DNA of 12,495 nt from an uncultured beta proteobacterium (GCA_903930395.1 CAIYYE010000263.1:1-12495); one strand, 5' to 3'; counted from the first letter of the stretch, positions 1 through 7,616 are shown. Notes: generated by a model from the sequence alone, not told the origin. Program-made: numbers and translations.

Positions 1-1223
1 TCCTGACACAGGGCGGCCACCGTGACGGCATCGAGGTTACGGTTCTGCCTATATGCGGACAAGTCGACACCGGCCGTCTGCTGTTCACTGGCCCGTTGCA
101 GCGCCGTCGCTGGCTTGTCGTCGGCCAGTGCGGCGAGCATGGCGAGGCGTTCCGGGCTGCTTTTCCGGCGGCTGGGTGGAAAGATGTCGAGGACAATGCC
201 ACCCCCTATCGTGTGGCGGGCCGAAGCGTCGCGCAGGATGAAGCGGTCGCCGGCCAATGTGCCGATCTCTCGCTCAAGCGTCATCTGAGCCCAATGTTCA
301 GCCCCCGGCACGATTTCATCGACGCCGAGCAGCGCGATGCGGGCCGGGACATCCTCGGCCCCGAGGTGAAGATGCACCTGCGTCCAGTGCTTGAGCGCTG
401 GCTGGCCGGAAAGCACACGGACCCTGGCGTCGAAACGACGAAGCGGGGCGTGCAGGGAGGGCGCGACGATCCACTGGCCACGTTCGACGGCGGACTTTTC
501 GATGCCACTCAAGGCCAGCGCGATACGCTGCCCGGCCTGGCCGGATGCGGCCGGGGCATCCTGGACGCGCAGACTGCGCACCCGGACGGCTTTATTGGGC
601 GGCGAAAGCAACAATTGGTCGCCAGCCTGGACGGTGCCGGCAAAGGCAGTCCCGGTCACGACGGTACCGGCGCCGGAGAGCGTGAAGCAACGGTCAATGG
701 CGAGGCGGAAGCCACCGGCGGACTGGCGCTCACCCTGTTCTGCGGCTTGTGCTTCAAGATAGGCACGCAGCGGGGCAATACCTGCCCCACTCACGGCAGC
801 CACGGGGAAGACGGGCGCATCGGCCAATTCAGTGCCGGCGAGCAACCGGGCCACTTCCGTTGCGGCCTGTTCTGCCCGCTCGGCGTCTACCGCGTCGATC
901 TTGGTCAGCGCTACCGCCCCTCGCCTGATGCCGAGCAGTTCGATGATTTCCAGATGTTCGCGCGTCTGCGGCATCGGGCCATCGTCGGCAGCGATGACGA
1001 GCAGGGCGAAATCGATCCCGGTGGCCCCGGCCAGCATGTTGTGGATCAGCTTTTCATGGCCCGGCACGTCGATGAAACCGAGGGTCGGCGTATAGGCGTA
1101 GCCAAGATCGACGGTAATGCCGCGCGCCTTCTCCTCCTTCAGGCGGTCGCAGTCGACCCCGGTCAGCGCCTTGACCAGCGTCGTCTTGCCATGGTCGATA
1201 TGGCCGGCGGTGCCGATGATCAT
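1..1223 (-). CDS. selB: Selenocysteine-specific translation elongation factor SelB (5' part; C-terminus beyond window)
   Basis: SelB is a GTPase that brings selenocysteyl-tRNA(Sec) to the ribosome at UGA codons followed by a SECIS hairpin. About 407 N-terminal residues are visible of a family length of about 610-640, so the RNA-binding winged-helix tail is mostly outside the window. The GTPase motifs read clearly: G1 GHIDHGKT at residues 7-14, the GIT switch at 35-37, G3 DVPGHE at 52-57 and G4 TKID at 107-110. The EF-Tu-like beta-barrel domains follow, for example [19 protein letters not shown]. The ATG at 1221-1223 gives the family-typical start [15 protein letters not shown]. No ATG, GTG or TTG lies in frame between it and the upstream stop at 1263. 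The leader has a G-rich stretch (GAGGGTGGG) as a possible ribosome binding site. The gene lies 43 bp downstream of the cyclic-nucleotide-binding gene in the same direction, and selA is not next to this end. The organism is therefore expected to make selenoproteins. Confidence 0.95.
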   Translation of the reverse strand, partial: MIIGTAGHIDHGKTTLVKALTGVDCDRLKEEKARGITVDLGYAYTPTLGFIDVPGHEKLIHNMLAGATGIDFALLVIAADDGPMPQTREHLEIIELLGIRRGAVALTKIDAVDAERAEQAATEVARLLAGTELADAPVFPVAAVSGAGIAPLRAYLEAQAAEQGERQSAGGFRLAIDRCFTLSGAGTVVTGTAFAGTVQAGDQLLLSPPNKAVRVRSLRVQDAPAASGQAGQRIALALSGIEKSAVERGQWIVAPSLHAPLRRFDARVRVLSGQPALKHWTQVHLHLGAEDVPARIALLGVDEIVPGAEHWAQMTLEREIGTLAGDRFILRDASARHTIGGGIVLDIFPPSRRKSSPERLAMLAALADDKPATALQRASEQQTAGVDLSAYRQNRNLDAVTVAALCQ

Positions 1224-1224
1224 C

Positions 1225-1251
1225 GGGTCTGACCCACCCTCGACATGTCGA
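1225..1251. promoter_or_regulatory. Dyad-symmetric selB leader
   Basis: The 43-bp gap ahead of selB holds two inverted repeats. TCGACATGTCGA at 1240-1251 is a perfect 12-bp palindrome. GGGTCTGACCC at 1225-1235 is an odd-length palindrome directly before the start codon. In the selB transcript both lie around the G-rich putative ribosome binding site. They could be a protein-binding site or a translation-tuning structure, or chance. The loops are too short for a stable hairpin, so confidence is low. Confidence 0.25.
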
Positions 1252-1266
1252 AGAACCCAGGCCTCA

Positions 1267-1791
1267 CTATTCGCTCTCTGTCGCCGGCCCGGTGGGCACG
1301 ACCGTGCCCAACTGCCCCTTCATCTGCAGTTCCAGTGCGCGCAATTTTTCAATGGCGCCGCGGGCGATATTGCGATAAATCCGAACGCCGATTTCCGGCC
1401 GAACGCTCAAGGCCTGTGCATTCAGGCGCACCAGGGTAGCGTTTGTCGCTGCCGTCACCGAAGCGCTGCGCGGCTCGTTGTCGACCACGCTCATCTCACC
1501 AAAACACTCCCCCGGTTTGAGGCGCCGCAACTCGGCCGACGTCCCCGGCCCCGTGCGCTTGCTGACTATCGCCTCGCCACCGATCAGGATGTACATGTAA
1601 CTGCCGACCTTGCCTTCTTCAACGATGAGGGCTTCCGGCTCAAAGACCTGCCGGTCGGCGAACTTGAACACCTCGGCTATCTCGTCGATCTTGAGGTCGC
1701 GAAATGCCGAGACGTTTTCTGCAATCTTCTTCAGCAAGACCTGCATGGCCGGGCTGAGAGTGGGCGTAGACAAGGGTGATGAACTGCTCAT
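1267..1791 (-). CDS. Stand-alone cyclic-nucleotide-binding (CNB/CAP_ED) domain protein
   Basis: This 174-residue, probably cytosolic protein is essentially one CNB domain (about residues 25-150) with a short Ser/Pro/Thr-rich N-terminus and a C-terminal helix. The phosphate-binding cassette at residues 97-112 reads [16 protein letters not shown]. Glu99 and Arg108 keep the nine-residue spacing of the ribose- and phosphate-contacting Glu and Arg in PKA regulatory subunits and CRP, so cyclic nucleotide binding is likely. There is no helix-turn-helix, kinase, channel or enzyme domain, so it is not a CRP-type transcription factor; it may act on a partner protein. The ATG at 1789-1791 is preceded by a weak GGGAAAA. 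Met16 is an alternative start. The gene is divergent from the adenylate cyclase and lies 43 bp upstream of selB. The link to cAMP is inferred from the domain and the neighbours. Confidence 0.85.
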   Translation of the reverse strand: MSSSSPLSTPTLSPAMQVLLKKIAENVSAFRDLKIDEIAEVFKFADRQVFEPEALIVEEGKVGSYMYILIGGEAIVSKRTGPGTSAELRRLKPGECFGEMSVVDNEPRSASVTAATNATLVRLNAQALSVRPEIGVRIYRNIARGAIEKLRALELQMKGQLGTVVPTGPATESE

Positions 1792-1890
1792 TTTTGTTTT
1801 CCCGAGAAGATCAGGTCCGATCCGACACGATACCCGGAATCATAAACAGGGCTCGAAACTCGCGACACACTTATTTAAGAAATGCAAAAT

Positions 1891-1927
1891 CCAAAGCCAC
1901 TTTGGCATATAGTCTATTTGTCACAAA
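1891..1927 (+). promoter_or_regulatory. Putative promoter/operator of the adenylate cyclase gene
   Basis: The divergent gap is AT-rich compared with its surroundings. TATAGT at 1908-1913 is a good -10 match on the plus strand, but no good -35 element lies at the right distance, so activator dependence is possible. Just upstream is an inverted repeat, CCAAAG-CCA-CTTTGG (1891-1905). Just downstream is an 11-bp odd palindrome, TTTGTCACAAA (1917-1927). Both flank the -10 as operators often do. Transcription from this -10 would start near 1920, which favours translation from 1945 rather than 1882. This is pattern-based and unproven. Confidence 0.35.
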
Positions 1928-1944
1928 GCCACGCAAACCCAAGC

Positions 1945-4119
1945 ATGCAAAACAAGAACACCTCTCGTTGGCTATGGCTGCTGCCCCTGATTCCCGTGTT
2001 CGGCTCACTTCTGCTCGAGGTATTCGGGGCCGGCCCGCAGGAGATTTTACGCAACAACCTGTTCGACCAGTATCAGCGCTGGAAACCCCGGACCTATAGC
2101 GAAGCGCCCGTCAATATTATCGATATCGACGAAGAAAGCCTGACCAGGGTCGGCCAGTGGCCCTGGCCACGCTCACGGATGGCAGAACTGGTCGATCGTC
2201 TCACCCAATCCGGGGTCGCCTCCATCGGCTTCGATGTGATGTTTGCCGAACCCGACCGGACCTCGCCGAAAGCTGCCGCCGACCTGTGGCAGCTCACCGG
2301 CAAATTCCGCGCCGATCTGACCGCCCTGCCCGACCACGACGAGATCCTGGCCAAAAGCCTGAAGCGGGCGGATGCCGTCCTTGGGTTCGCCGTCGAACGC
2401 AACCAGAAGGCGCCACACAGCGACAGTCCGCTGAAGCTGCCCGTCAAGAAAGCCAATTTCATCACCCTGGGCGAATCGCAGACCCGCTGGCTGCATCCCT
2501 TCACCAGCGCCGTCCCCTCGCTTTTGCCGCTGGAAACCGCCGCCAAGGGCAATGGCGCCCTGACCTTCGTACCGGACAGCGATGGCGTCGTGCGACGGGT
2601 GCCCCTGGTCCTGCAACTGGCTGACGACACTATAGGCACGCTGACCAGCGAGTCGCTGCGGGTGGCTCAGGGTACGGCCGTCATTACGCTGCGCAGCGCC
2701 GGACACATCAACCACTTTACCGGGGATAACGACAACGGTGGGCTGGGTGAAATCCGCATTGGAGAAATCACCGTGCCGACGACTGCCAACGGTGAAATGT
2801 GGGTGCACTACACCCGGCACCGTCCCGAACGCAGCATCCCGGCCTGGAAAATCCTGGCTGGTGAAATTCCCAGAGAAGAAATCGAAGGAAAGATACTGCT
2901 CATCGGCAGCTCGGCGCAGGGGCTCATGGACTTGCGATTCAATCCCTTCGGCCTGATGGCCGGGGTCGAGGCGCACGCCCAGGCGCTCGAACAAATGCTC
3001 ACCGGCCAGTTTCTCGAGCGCCCGAGTTGGGCCCGTGGCGCCGAAACCGCGGTCATGGTGATCGGCGGCCTGCTCATCGGCCTGATTGCCCTGCGGGCGC
3101 AGGCCATCCTTGGCGCGGCCCTGTGCACGCTATTCGTCGGCGCGACGATGGGTGCCGGCTGGTACGCCTATGCCGAATACGGATTATTGCTCGATGTCGC
3201 CCTGCCCTCGATCGGCATCGCCCTCACCTTCACCCTCTGCAGCCTGGCCCACCACCTGTCCAGCGAGCGCGAACATCGCTGGGTCAAGGAAGCCTTTTCG
3301 CGTTACGTCTCGCCGAACCGGGTCGAACACCTGCTCGACAATCCGGAAGCCATGGCCCTCGGTGGCCGGCGCCAGGAGTGCAGCTTCATTTTTACCGACC
3401 TGGCCGGCTTCACAAGCCTCATGGAAAAAATCGATCCGGGCGAGGCGGTCGCCCTGCTCAACGACTATCTCGACGAAATGATCGCCATCGCCTTCAAGCA
3501 TGAAGGCACGCTCGACCGCATTGTCGGCGACGCTGTCGCCATCATGTTCTCAGCGCCGGTTTCCCAGCCCGACCACCGCGCCCGCGCCCTGGCCTGTGCG
3601 CTGGAAATGGATGCCTTCGCCAGCCAGTTTTCGAAAACCCAGCAGGAAAAAGGCATCGCCTTCGGCAAGACGCGCATCGGCATTCATGCCGGCGAGGTCA
3701 TTGTCGGCAACTTCGGCGGAAAGAACATTTTCGATTACCGGGCACTCGGCGACCCTATCAACACCGCTGCGCGGCTGGAAAGCGTGAACAAGCACCTGGG
3801 CACCCGCATGTGCGTTTCGGAAAACATCATGGCCGACTGCCCGGATGCCAGAGTCAGGCCGGTCGGTCGCCTGGTCCTCAAAGGAAAATCCGTACCCCTG
3901 GGGGTCTTCGAGCCGATCAGCCCCGACTTGGAAATCCTGCAGGCGCCGCTGGCCGATTACCAGGCTGCCTATGCCGCCATGCACGAAGAATCCACTGATG
4001 CCGCCGAGCGCTTTGCCCAACTCAAAGCCGCCTACCCCGACGACCCGCTGGTCAATCTGCACCACCAGCGCCTGCAGGCGGGTGAAAAGGGCGATCTGAT
4101 CGTGATGGCCGACAAATAA
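1945..4119 (+). CDS. Membrane-bound CHASE2-domain class III adenylate/guanylate cyclase
   Basis: Predicted to make cAMP from ATP at the inner membrane in response to an extracytoplasmic signal. The 724 residues run as follows: a membrane helix (about 9-27), a periplasmic CHASE2 sensor (about 30-355, opening with VNIIDIDEESL), three membrane helices (about 368-384, 387-406, 414-434), then the catalytic domain (about 475-645). Metal-binding Asp485 (FTDLAGFT) and Asp529 (RIVGDAV) are present, as are the transition-state pair Asn606 and Arg610 (INTAAR), so the enzyme should be active. The two base-selecting positions, Lys and Asp in textbook adenylate cyclases, are Arg525 and Arg599 here, so ATP as substrate is inferred. 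An in-frame ATG at 1882 would add 21 residues (745 in all), but that stretch is AT-rich, looks like promoter DNA and precedes the membrane helix. Neither start has a strong Shine-Dalgarno sequence. The phosphodiesterase gene follows after 10 bp. Confidence 0.92.
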   Translation: MQNKNTSRWLWLLPLIPVFGSLLLEVFGAGPQEILRNNLFDQYQRWKPRTYSEAPVNIIDIDEESLTRVGQWPWPRSRMAELVDRLTQSGVASIGFDVMFAEPDRTSPKAAADLWQLTGKFRADLTALPDHDEILAKSLKRADAVLGFAVERNQKAPHSDSPLKLPVKKANFITLGESQTRWLHPFTSAVPSLLPLETAAKGNGALTFVPDSDGVVRRVPLVLQLADDTIGTLTSESLRVAQGTAVITLRSAGHINHFTGDNDNGGLGEIRIGEITVPTTANGEMWVHYTRHRPERSIPAWKILAGEIPREEIEGKILLIGSSAQGLMDLRFNPFGLMAGVEAHAQALEQMLTGQFLERPSWARGAETAVMVIGGLLIGLIALRAQAILGAALCTLFVGATMGAGWYAYAEYGLLLDVALPSIGIALTFTLCSLAHHLSSEREHRWVKEAFSRYVSPNRVEHLLDNPEAMALGGRRQECSFIFTDLAGFTSLMEKIDPGEAVALLNDYLDEMIAIAFKHEGTLDRIVGDAVAIMFSAPVSQPDHRARALACALEMDAFASQFSKTQQEKGIAFGKTRIGIHAGEVIVGNFGGKNIFDYRALGDPINTAARLESVNKHLGTRMCVSENIMADCPDARVRPVGRLVLKGKSVPLGVFEPISPDLEILQAPLADYQAAYAAMHEESTDAAERFAQLKAAYPDDPLVNLHHQRLQAGEKGDLIVMADK

Positions 4120-4129
4120 GCCGTTTCTC

Positions 4130-4993
4130 ATGCCAAATTTCGACCTGACCAAGCCGCCTTTCAGCATTTCTCCGCAGCAAGCCGCTGATCGGGTTGCGCT
4201 CGATTTGGTCTCGGCCTTTGGCCTGATAGAACACATGCCCGCGCCACTGAGCCAAACCTTCGCCGCCATTCTGCAGGCCATCGGCGCCTCCGACAGTGAA
4301 GCGCTGGCCGTCGCCGGGAAGAACCTGGCCCGCGACATCGATGCCGGTGTCGGTGCCGGGATGGGCAATGGTTATCACAACCGCCAGCATTTCTGCGAAG
4401 TCATGCTCAGCGCCTGTTTCCTGTCCTTGCCGGAAGGACTGGCGATGGACGAACAACTCACGGTCGTCTTCGCCGCCATGGCGCACGACTTTCACCACGA
4501 TGGCAAGTTCAATGGCCCGACGCCTTTCCGTCTGGAGCGCCTGGCCTTCAATGAAGCCCGGCCCTACCTCGAAGCAGCCGGGATCAGTGCAGACCAGCAA
4601 GGGGAAATCGGGGCCTTGATCCTGGCGACGGATGTCATGCACGGTATTTCGGTGGCCAGAGCAAGCGATGCTTACCACCATGGACAAGGCCTTCGCCCGG
4701 AGATCCCGCCCGCCGCCCCTGAACTGGCCTTGCTCCTCGATGCTCGCAAACTGACCCGCATGGCCCTGCTGGTTTGCGAGGCGGACGTCCTGCCCTCAGT
4801 CGGGCTGACAGTCGATCATGCCTTGCAGGTTCAGGCTTGCCTGGCTCGCGAATGGGGCAAGCCGCTCTCCGTCGAAGACAAGGTCCGCTTCATCACGGAA
4901 TACTTTCCCGGATTCATCGTTGGCCATTTCTTCCAGGACAATGTCGCCCAAATCCTGCTATCCCTCGCGGAAAAGATGGCACCTAACCGATGA
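4130..4993 (+). CDS. Class I (eukaryote-type) 3',5'-cyclic nucleotide phosphodiesterase
   Basis: This 287-residue protein has no signal peptide or membrane segment, so it is probably cytosolic and hydrolyses cAMP and/or cGMP to the 5'-monophosphate. The class I PDE motifs appear in order: YHNRQH at residues 82-87 (His83 as general acid, His87 as metal ligand), HDFHHDGKFN at 119-128, which fits the class pattern HD-x2-H-x4-N (metal ligands His119 and Asp120), ATDVMHG at 166-172, and EAD at 217-219 with Asp219 as the likely last metal ligand. The 4-residue spacing of His83 and His87 equals that in mammalian PDE4. It is close to a bare catalytic domain, without the GAF or UCR regulatory parts of eukaryotic enzymes. 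The ATG lies 10 bp after the cyclase stop without a clear Shine-Dalgarno sequence, suggesting translational coupling. Its 3' end overlaps the convergent HD-GYP gene by 11 bp. The substrate is inferred from the cyclase next door. Confidence 0.85.
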   Translation: MPNFDLTKPPFSISPQQAADRVALDLVSAFGLIEHMPAPLSQTFAAILQAIGASDSEALAVAGKNLARDIDAGVGAGMGNGYHNRQHFCEVMLSACFLSLPEGLAMDEQLTVVFAAMAHDFHHDGKFNGPTPFRLERLAFNEARPYLEAAGISADQQGEIGALILATDVMHGISVARASDAYHHGQGLRPEIPPAAPELALLLDARKLTRMALLVCEADVLPSVGLTVDHALQVQACLAREWGKPLSVEDKVRFITEYFPGFIVGHFFQDNVAQILLSLAEKMAPNR

Positions 4994-7136
4994 ATTTGCT
5001 CACATCGACCTCGTCCATCTGTTCCGGTTTGAGGAAGCGCTCGGCGTAGTCGCGGTAAACCCCGGAAGTCAGGAAAAGGTCGAAAAGATCGGGGTCGATG
5101 TGCCTGTCCTTCTTGAAGAAGGACAGGATCTTCACCGACTCGGATAGGGTCTTGGCCTTCTTGTACGGGCGATCCGACGCCGTCAGGGCCTCGAAGATGT
5201 CGGCAATGGCCATGATCCGTGACGGAATGGACAGAGATTCCGCCGTCAGCTTGCGCGGATAGCCGCTGCCGATCAGGGTTTCATGGTGCGCCCCGGCATA
5301 TTCCGGGATGCGCTTTAGATTGTCCGGCAAGGGCAGTTGCTCGAGCATCATGATGGTCTGCACCATGTGCTCGTTGATCTTGAAACGTTCCTCTTCGGTC
5401 AGGGTGCCGCGGCCTATGGTGAGGTTGTAGATCTCGCCCATGTTGTACAGGTGTTCCGGCACTTTCATGTTGAAGCCGTATTTCGGGTCAAGCGCCTGCT
5501 TTTCCGGACGCGGCATGAGGTGATGTGGCCGGTCCGAGAGCAGGTTTTCCCGGGCCGGCAAGGGCTGTATGCCTTCTCCGTCGAAGCGCTTCAACTCCTC
5601 GTGGGCCAGGCCCAGGCGGTCATCGAAATTGCGGTCCCAGGTTTGTTCGGCGATCTGCTTGAGACGCTCGACCAGCGGTGGGGCCATGAATTCACCACCC
5701 AGATTGCACTCGGCAACAAAGGCGAAATCGTCCTTGAGCCTGGCCTGGCGCTCGGCAAAGCGTGCATCGGCGACGGCACGATCCACCCCTTGTTCGTGGA
5801 TAGCCTCCAAGCGCTCGATTTGCGCGTCGCGCAGGAGCACTTCAAAGCGCGTCCGCACCTCGTTGATGCGGTTGTTGATGGTTTCCAGCTTGGTCGCCTT
5901 GTCGACCACGTATTCGGGCATGGTCACCTTTCCGCAGTCGTGCAGCCAGGCCGCAATGCGGAATTCACGCCACTCATCGTCGGAGGTGAAGGCAAAGTCG
6001 GCCAGCGGACCTGAATCCGCCTGACTCGCCTGCTCGGCCAGCATGATGGCCAGTTCGGGAACGCGTTCGCAGTGGCCACCGGTGTAGGGACTTTTGGCGT
6101 CGATGGCGCCGGCAATCAACTTGATCAAGGCATCCATCAGCTCGCGCTGCGCCTCGACCAGCTGGAAGTTGTCCAGTGTCACGGCAGCCTGCGTCGCCAG
6201 ACCTTGCACAAAGTTGACGACGTCCGGCTTGAAGGTCGTCACCGCCCCGGTTTCCGGGTCCATGGCGTTGAGGAACTGCAGCACGCCGATAACCTTGCCG
6301 TCGCGCGGCGCCAGCGGAACGGTCAGCATCGATACGGTGCGCAGGCCAGAGGCTTCGCTGAACTTGATGGTGCCGCTCAGATCGAAGCGTGTTTCGCTAT
6401 AGACGTCATCGATGATGACGGCCTCGTTGTTCAGGGCGACATAACTCGAGACATAGCCGGTCATCGCCGCGCCGGTTTCCGGGTGATAGAGCGGCACCTC
6501 GAAATTGGGCAGTTCGTCGTCACTGGTGCGTACGGCAAAACGCAGGGTTTCGCGCTCGGTTTTGAGAAACAGGGTGCCGGCAGCGCAATTGGCGATCTCC
6601 CGGCCGCCCGAGAGAATCTTGTGGAGCAGCGCCATGCGGTCGCGCTCGCTGCCCATGCTGATGCCGAAATCGATCAGCCGCTCCAGCTTGCCCTGAACAT
6701 ATTCCAGAGCCTGGGTACGCTGGCGGACGCTGGCTTCGAGACGACGCGAATACTGCATGAGCTGGATGTGCGTCTTGAGGCGGGCGACAACCACGGCTTC
6801 GACGATCGGCTTGGCAATGTAGTCGACCGCACCCAGTTCGAAGCCCCGCGTCAAGTCCTCGACATCGCTGCGCGAGGTCAGGAAGATCACCGGAATGCTT
6901 GCGGTCAGCGGATTCTGCTTGAGCGTCCGGCAAACCTCGAAGCCATCCATGCCGGCCATGACGATATCGAGCAGAATGATGTCGGGCGGGCTGGCAGAGG
7001 CGGCAATGACCAGGGCAGACGCGCCATCCTGAGCCGTGACGACTTCATAGTCATCCTGCAGGATGGCCGAGAGAACCACCAGGTTGGAGCGTGTGTCATC
7101 CACCGCCAGGACACGAAATTTCGGTTTGGTCAGCAT
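4983..7136 (-). CDS. Response regulator with REC-GAF-HD-GYP domains (predicted c-di-GMP phosphodiesterase)
   Basis: This 717-residue cytoplasmic protein starts with a receiver domain (about 5-120). It has the acidic pocket Asp13/Asp14, phospho-acceptor Asp57 (LLDIVMAGMDG), Thr87 and Lys109 (KP). A coiled-coil linker (about 120-157) and a GAF domain (about 158-325) follow. The HD-GYP domain starts near 335: His355 (GGHCERV), His399-Asp400 in HDCGK, His617-His618-Glu619, and Gly625-Tyr626-Pro627 of the GYP signature. HD-GYP proteins hydrolyse c-di-GMP, so phosphorylation probably controls c-di-GMP turnover. About 217 residues separate HDCGK from HHE; the middle is charged, helical and Glu/Arg-rich, an insertion into the usual fold. 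The start follows a strong GGAGGAG (7146-7152), nine bases upstream and inside the last codons of the FecR-domain gene, six bases after whose stop it begins. It is the last gene of the exoprotein operon. Its histidine kinase is not in the window. Confidence 0.93.
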   Translation of the reverse strand: MLTKPKFRVLAVDDTRSNLVVLSAILQDDYEVVTAQDGASALVIAASASPPDIILLDIVMAGMDGFEVCRTLKQNPLTASIPVIFLTSRSDVEDLTRGFELGAVDYIAKPIVEAVVVARLKTHIQLMQYSRRLEASVRQRTQALEYVQGKLERLIDFGISMGSERDRMALLHKILSGGREIANCAAGTLFLKTERETLRFAVRTSDDELPNFEVPLYHPETGAAMTGYVSSYVALNNEAVIIDDVYSETRFDLSGTIKFSEASGLRTVSMLTVPLAPRDGKVIGVLQFLNAMDPETGAVTTFKPDVVNFVQGLATQAAVTLDNFQLVEAQRELMDALIKLIAGAIDAKSPYTGGHCERVPELAIMLAEQASQADSGPLADFAFTSDDEWREFRIAAWLHDCGKVTMPEYVVDKATKLETINNRINEVRTRFEVLLRDAQIERLEAIHEQGVDRAVADARFAERQARLKDDFAFVAECNLGGEFMAPPLVERLKQIAEQTWDRNFDDRLGLAHEELKRFDGEGIQPLPARENLLSDRPHHLMPRPEKQALDPKYGFNMKVPEHLYNMGEIYNLTIGRGTLTEEERFKINEHMVQTIMMLEQLPLPDNLKRIPEYAGAHHETLIGSGYPRKLTAESLSIPSRIMAIADIFEALTASDRPYKKAKTLSESVKILSFFKKDRHIDPDLFDLFLTSGVYRDYAERFLKPEQMDEVDVSKFIG

Positions 7137-7142
7137 GCCCGC

Positions 7143-7607
7143 TTACTCCTCCTCGACCGCCACGACAAACTGGGTACCGCGGACGCCTATCGTCCCGACC
7201 GGCGTATTCACCGAGACGACTTCCGGCTGCATCTTGGCGATCACGCCCGAAACGTAATTCAGGCTGCCCTTGGCCAGCTTGGCATTGAGCTTGAGCTTGC
7301 CTTGGGCCGGGTTGAACAGGTACTGATCGACCACCAGTTCGGTATTCGGCCCGAAGGACATCACCGTCTCATCCTTGAAGGTGACGCCCATGCTGCTGCC
7401 GCCGGCCGTTTTCAGGAGGCTGCCTTCGTAGACCGGCGAACCGATCTTGGCCTTGGCACTTTTGCCCTCGGTAATCACGAAAGCATCCCCGCTCACCGAT
7501 TTGACGAAGCCGATCTGGTCGGCGGCCTGGGCATTGACGGACCCGAACAGGAAAACAGTGGCCAGTGCCAGATCGCGAAGTTTGCGGATGGTGTAATGGC
7601 GATTCAC
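7143..7607 (-). CDS. Exported FecR-domain protein
   Basis: A 154-residue protein with a signal peptide (basic start, hydrophobic core LALATVFLFGSV, cleavage near AQA-A at 28/29) and then one FecR domain (about 35-150). The domain ends with the typical TPVGTIGVRGTQF at 135-147. Classical FecR is an inner-membrane anti-sigma regulator, but here the cytoplasmic and membrane parts are missing and no sigma factor is nearby. It is therefore probably a periplasmic or surface accessory of the exoprotein rather than an iron regulator; this role is inferred. The start is GTG at 7605-7607, five bases after the Shine-Dalgarno AGGGGG (7613-7618), which overlaps the stop codon of the exoprotein gene. The C-terminal Glu-Glu-Glu codons form the ribosome binding site of the next gene. 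It is tightly packed between tpsA and the response regulator, so it is co-transcribed with both. Confidence 0.88.
   Translation of the reverse strand: MNRHYTIRKLRDLALATVFLFGSVNAQAADQIGFVKSVSGDAFVITEGKSAKAKIGSPVYEGSLLKTAGGSSMGVTFKDETVMSFGPNTELVVDQYLFNPAQGKLKLNAKLAKGSLNYVSGVIAKMQPEVVSVNTPVGTIGVRGTQFVVAVEEE
7146..7152 (-). promoter_or_regulatory. Shine-Dalgarno site of the HD-GYP gene
   Basis: GGAGGAG on the minus strand lies nine bases before the ATG at 7136 and is formed by the last Glu codons of the FecR-domain gene. This near-perfect site suggests that the response regulator is efficiently translated from the polycistronic message. Confidence 0.65.
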
Positions 7608-7616
7608 GATAGCCCC

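Noticed and set aside
96..1232. 378-codon plus-strand open frame
   Set aside because: It is antisense to selB, whose minus-strand frame has all GTPase motifs. The plus-strand product shows no recognisable domain. Long antisense frames are common in GC-rich coding DNA.
1917..1930. CRP-binding site before the cyclase
   Set aside because: Only one half (TCACA on plus, TGTGA on minus) is present. The other half does not match at the required six-base spacing.
1882..1944. Upstream in-frame ATG at 1882 as the cyclase start
   Set aside because: It would add 21 residues from AT-rich DNA that contains the TATAGT box and an inverted repeat. The membrane helix begins right after Met at 1945. It remains possible, since neither start has a clear Shine-Dalgarno site.
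4960..5010. Bidirectional terminator between the convergent genes
   Set aside because: No GC-rich hairpin with a T-run was seen in the overlap or just beyond it.
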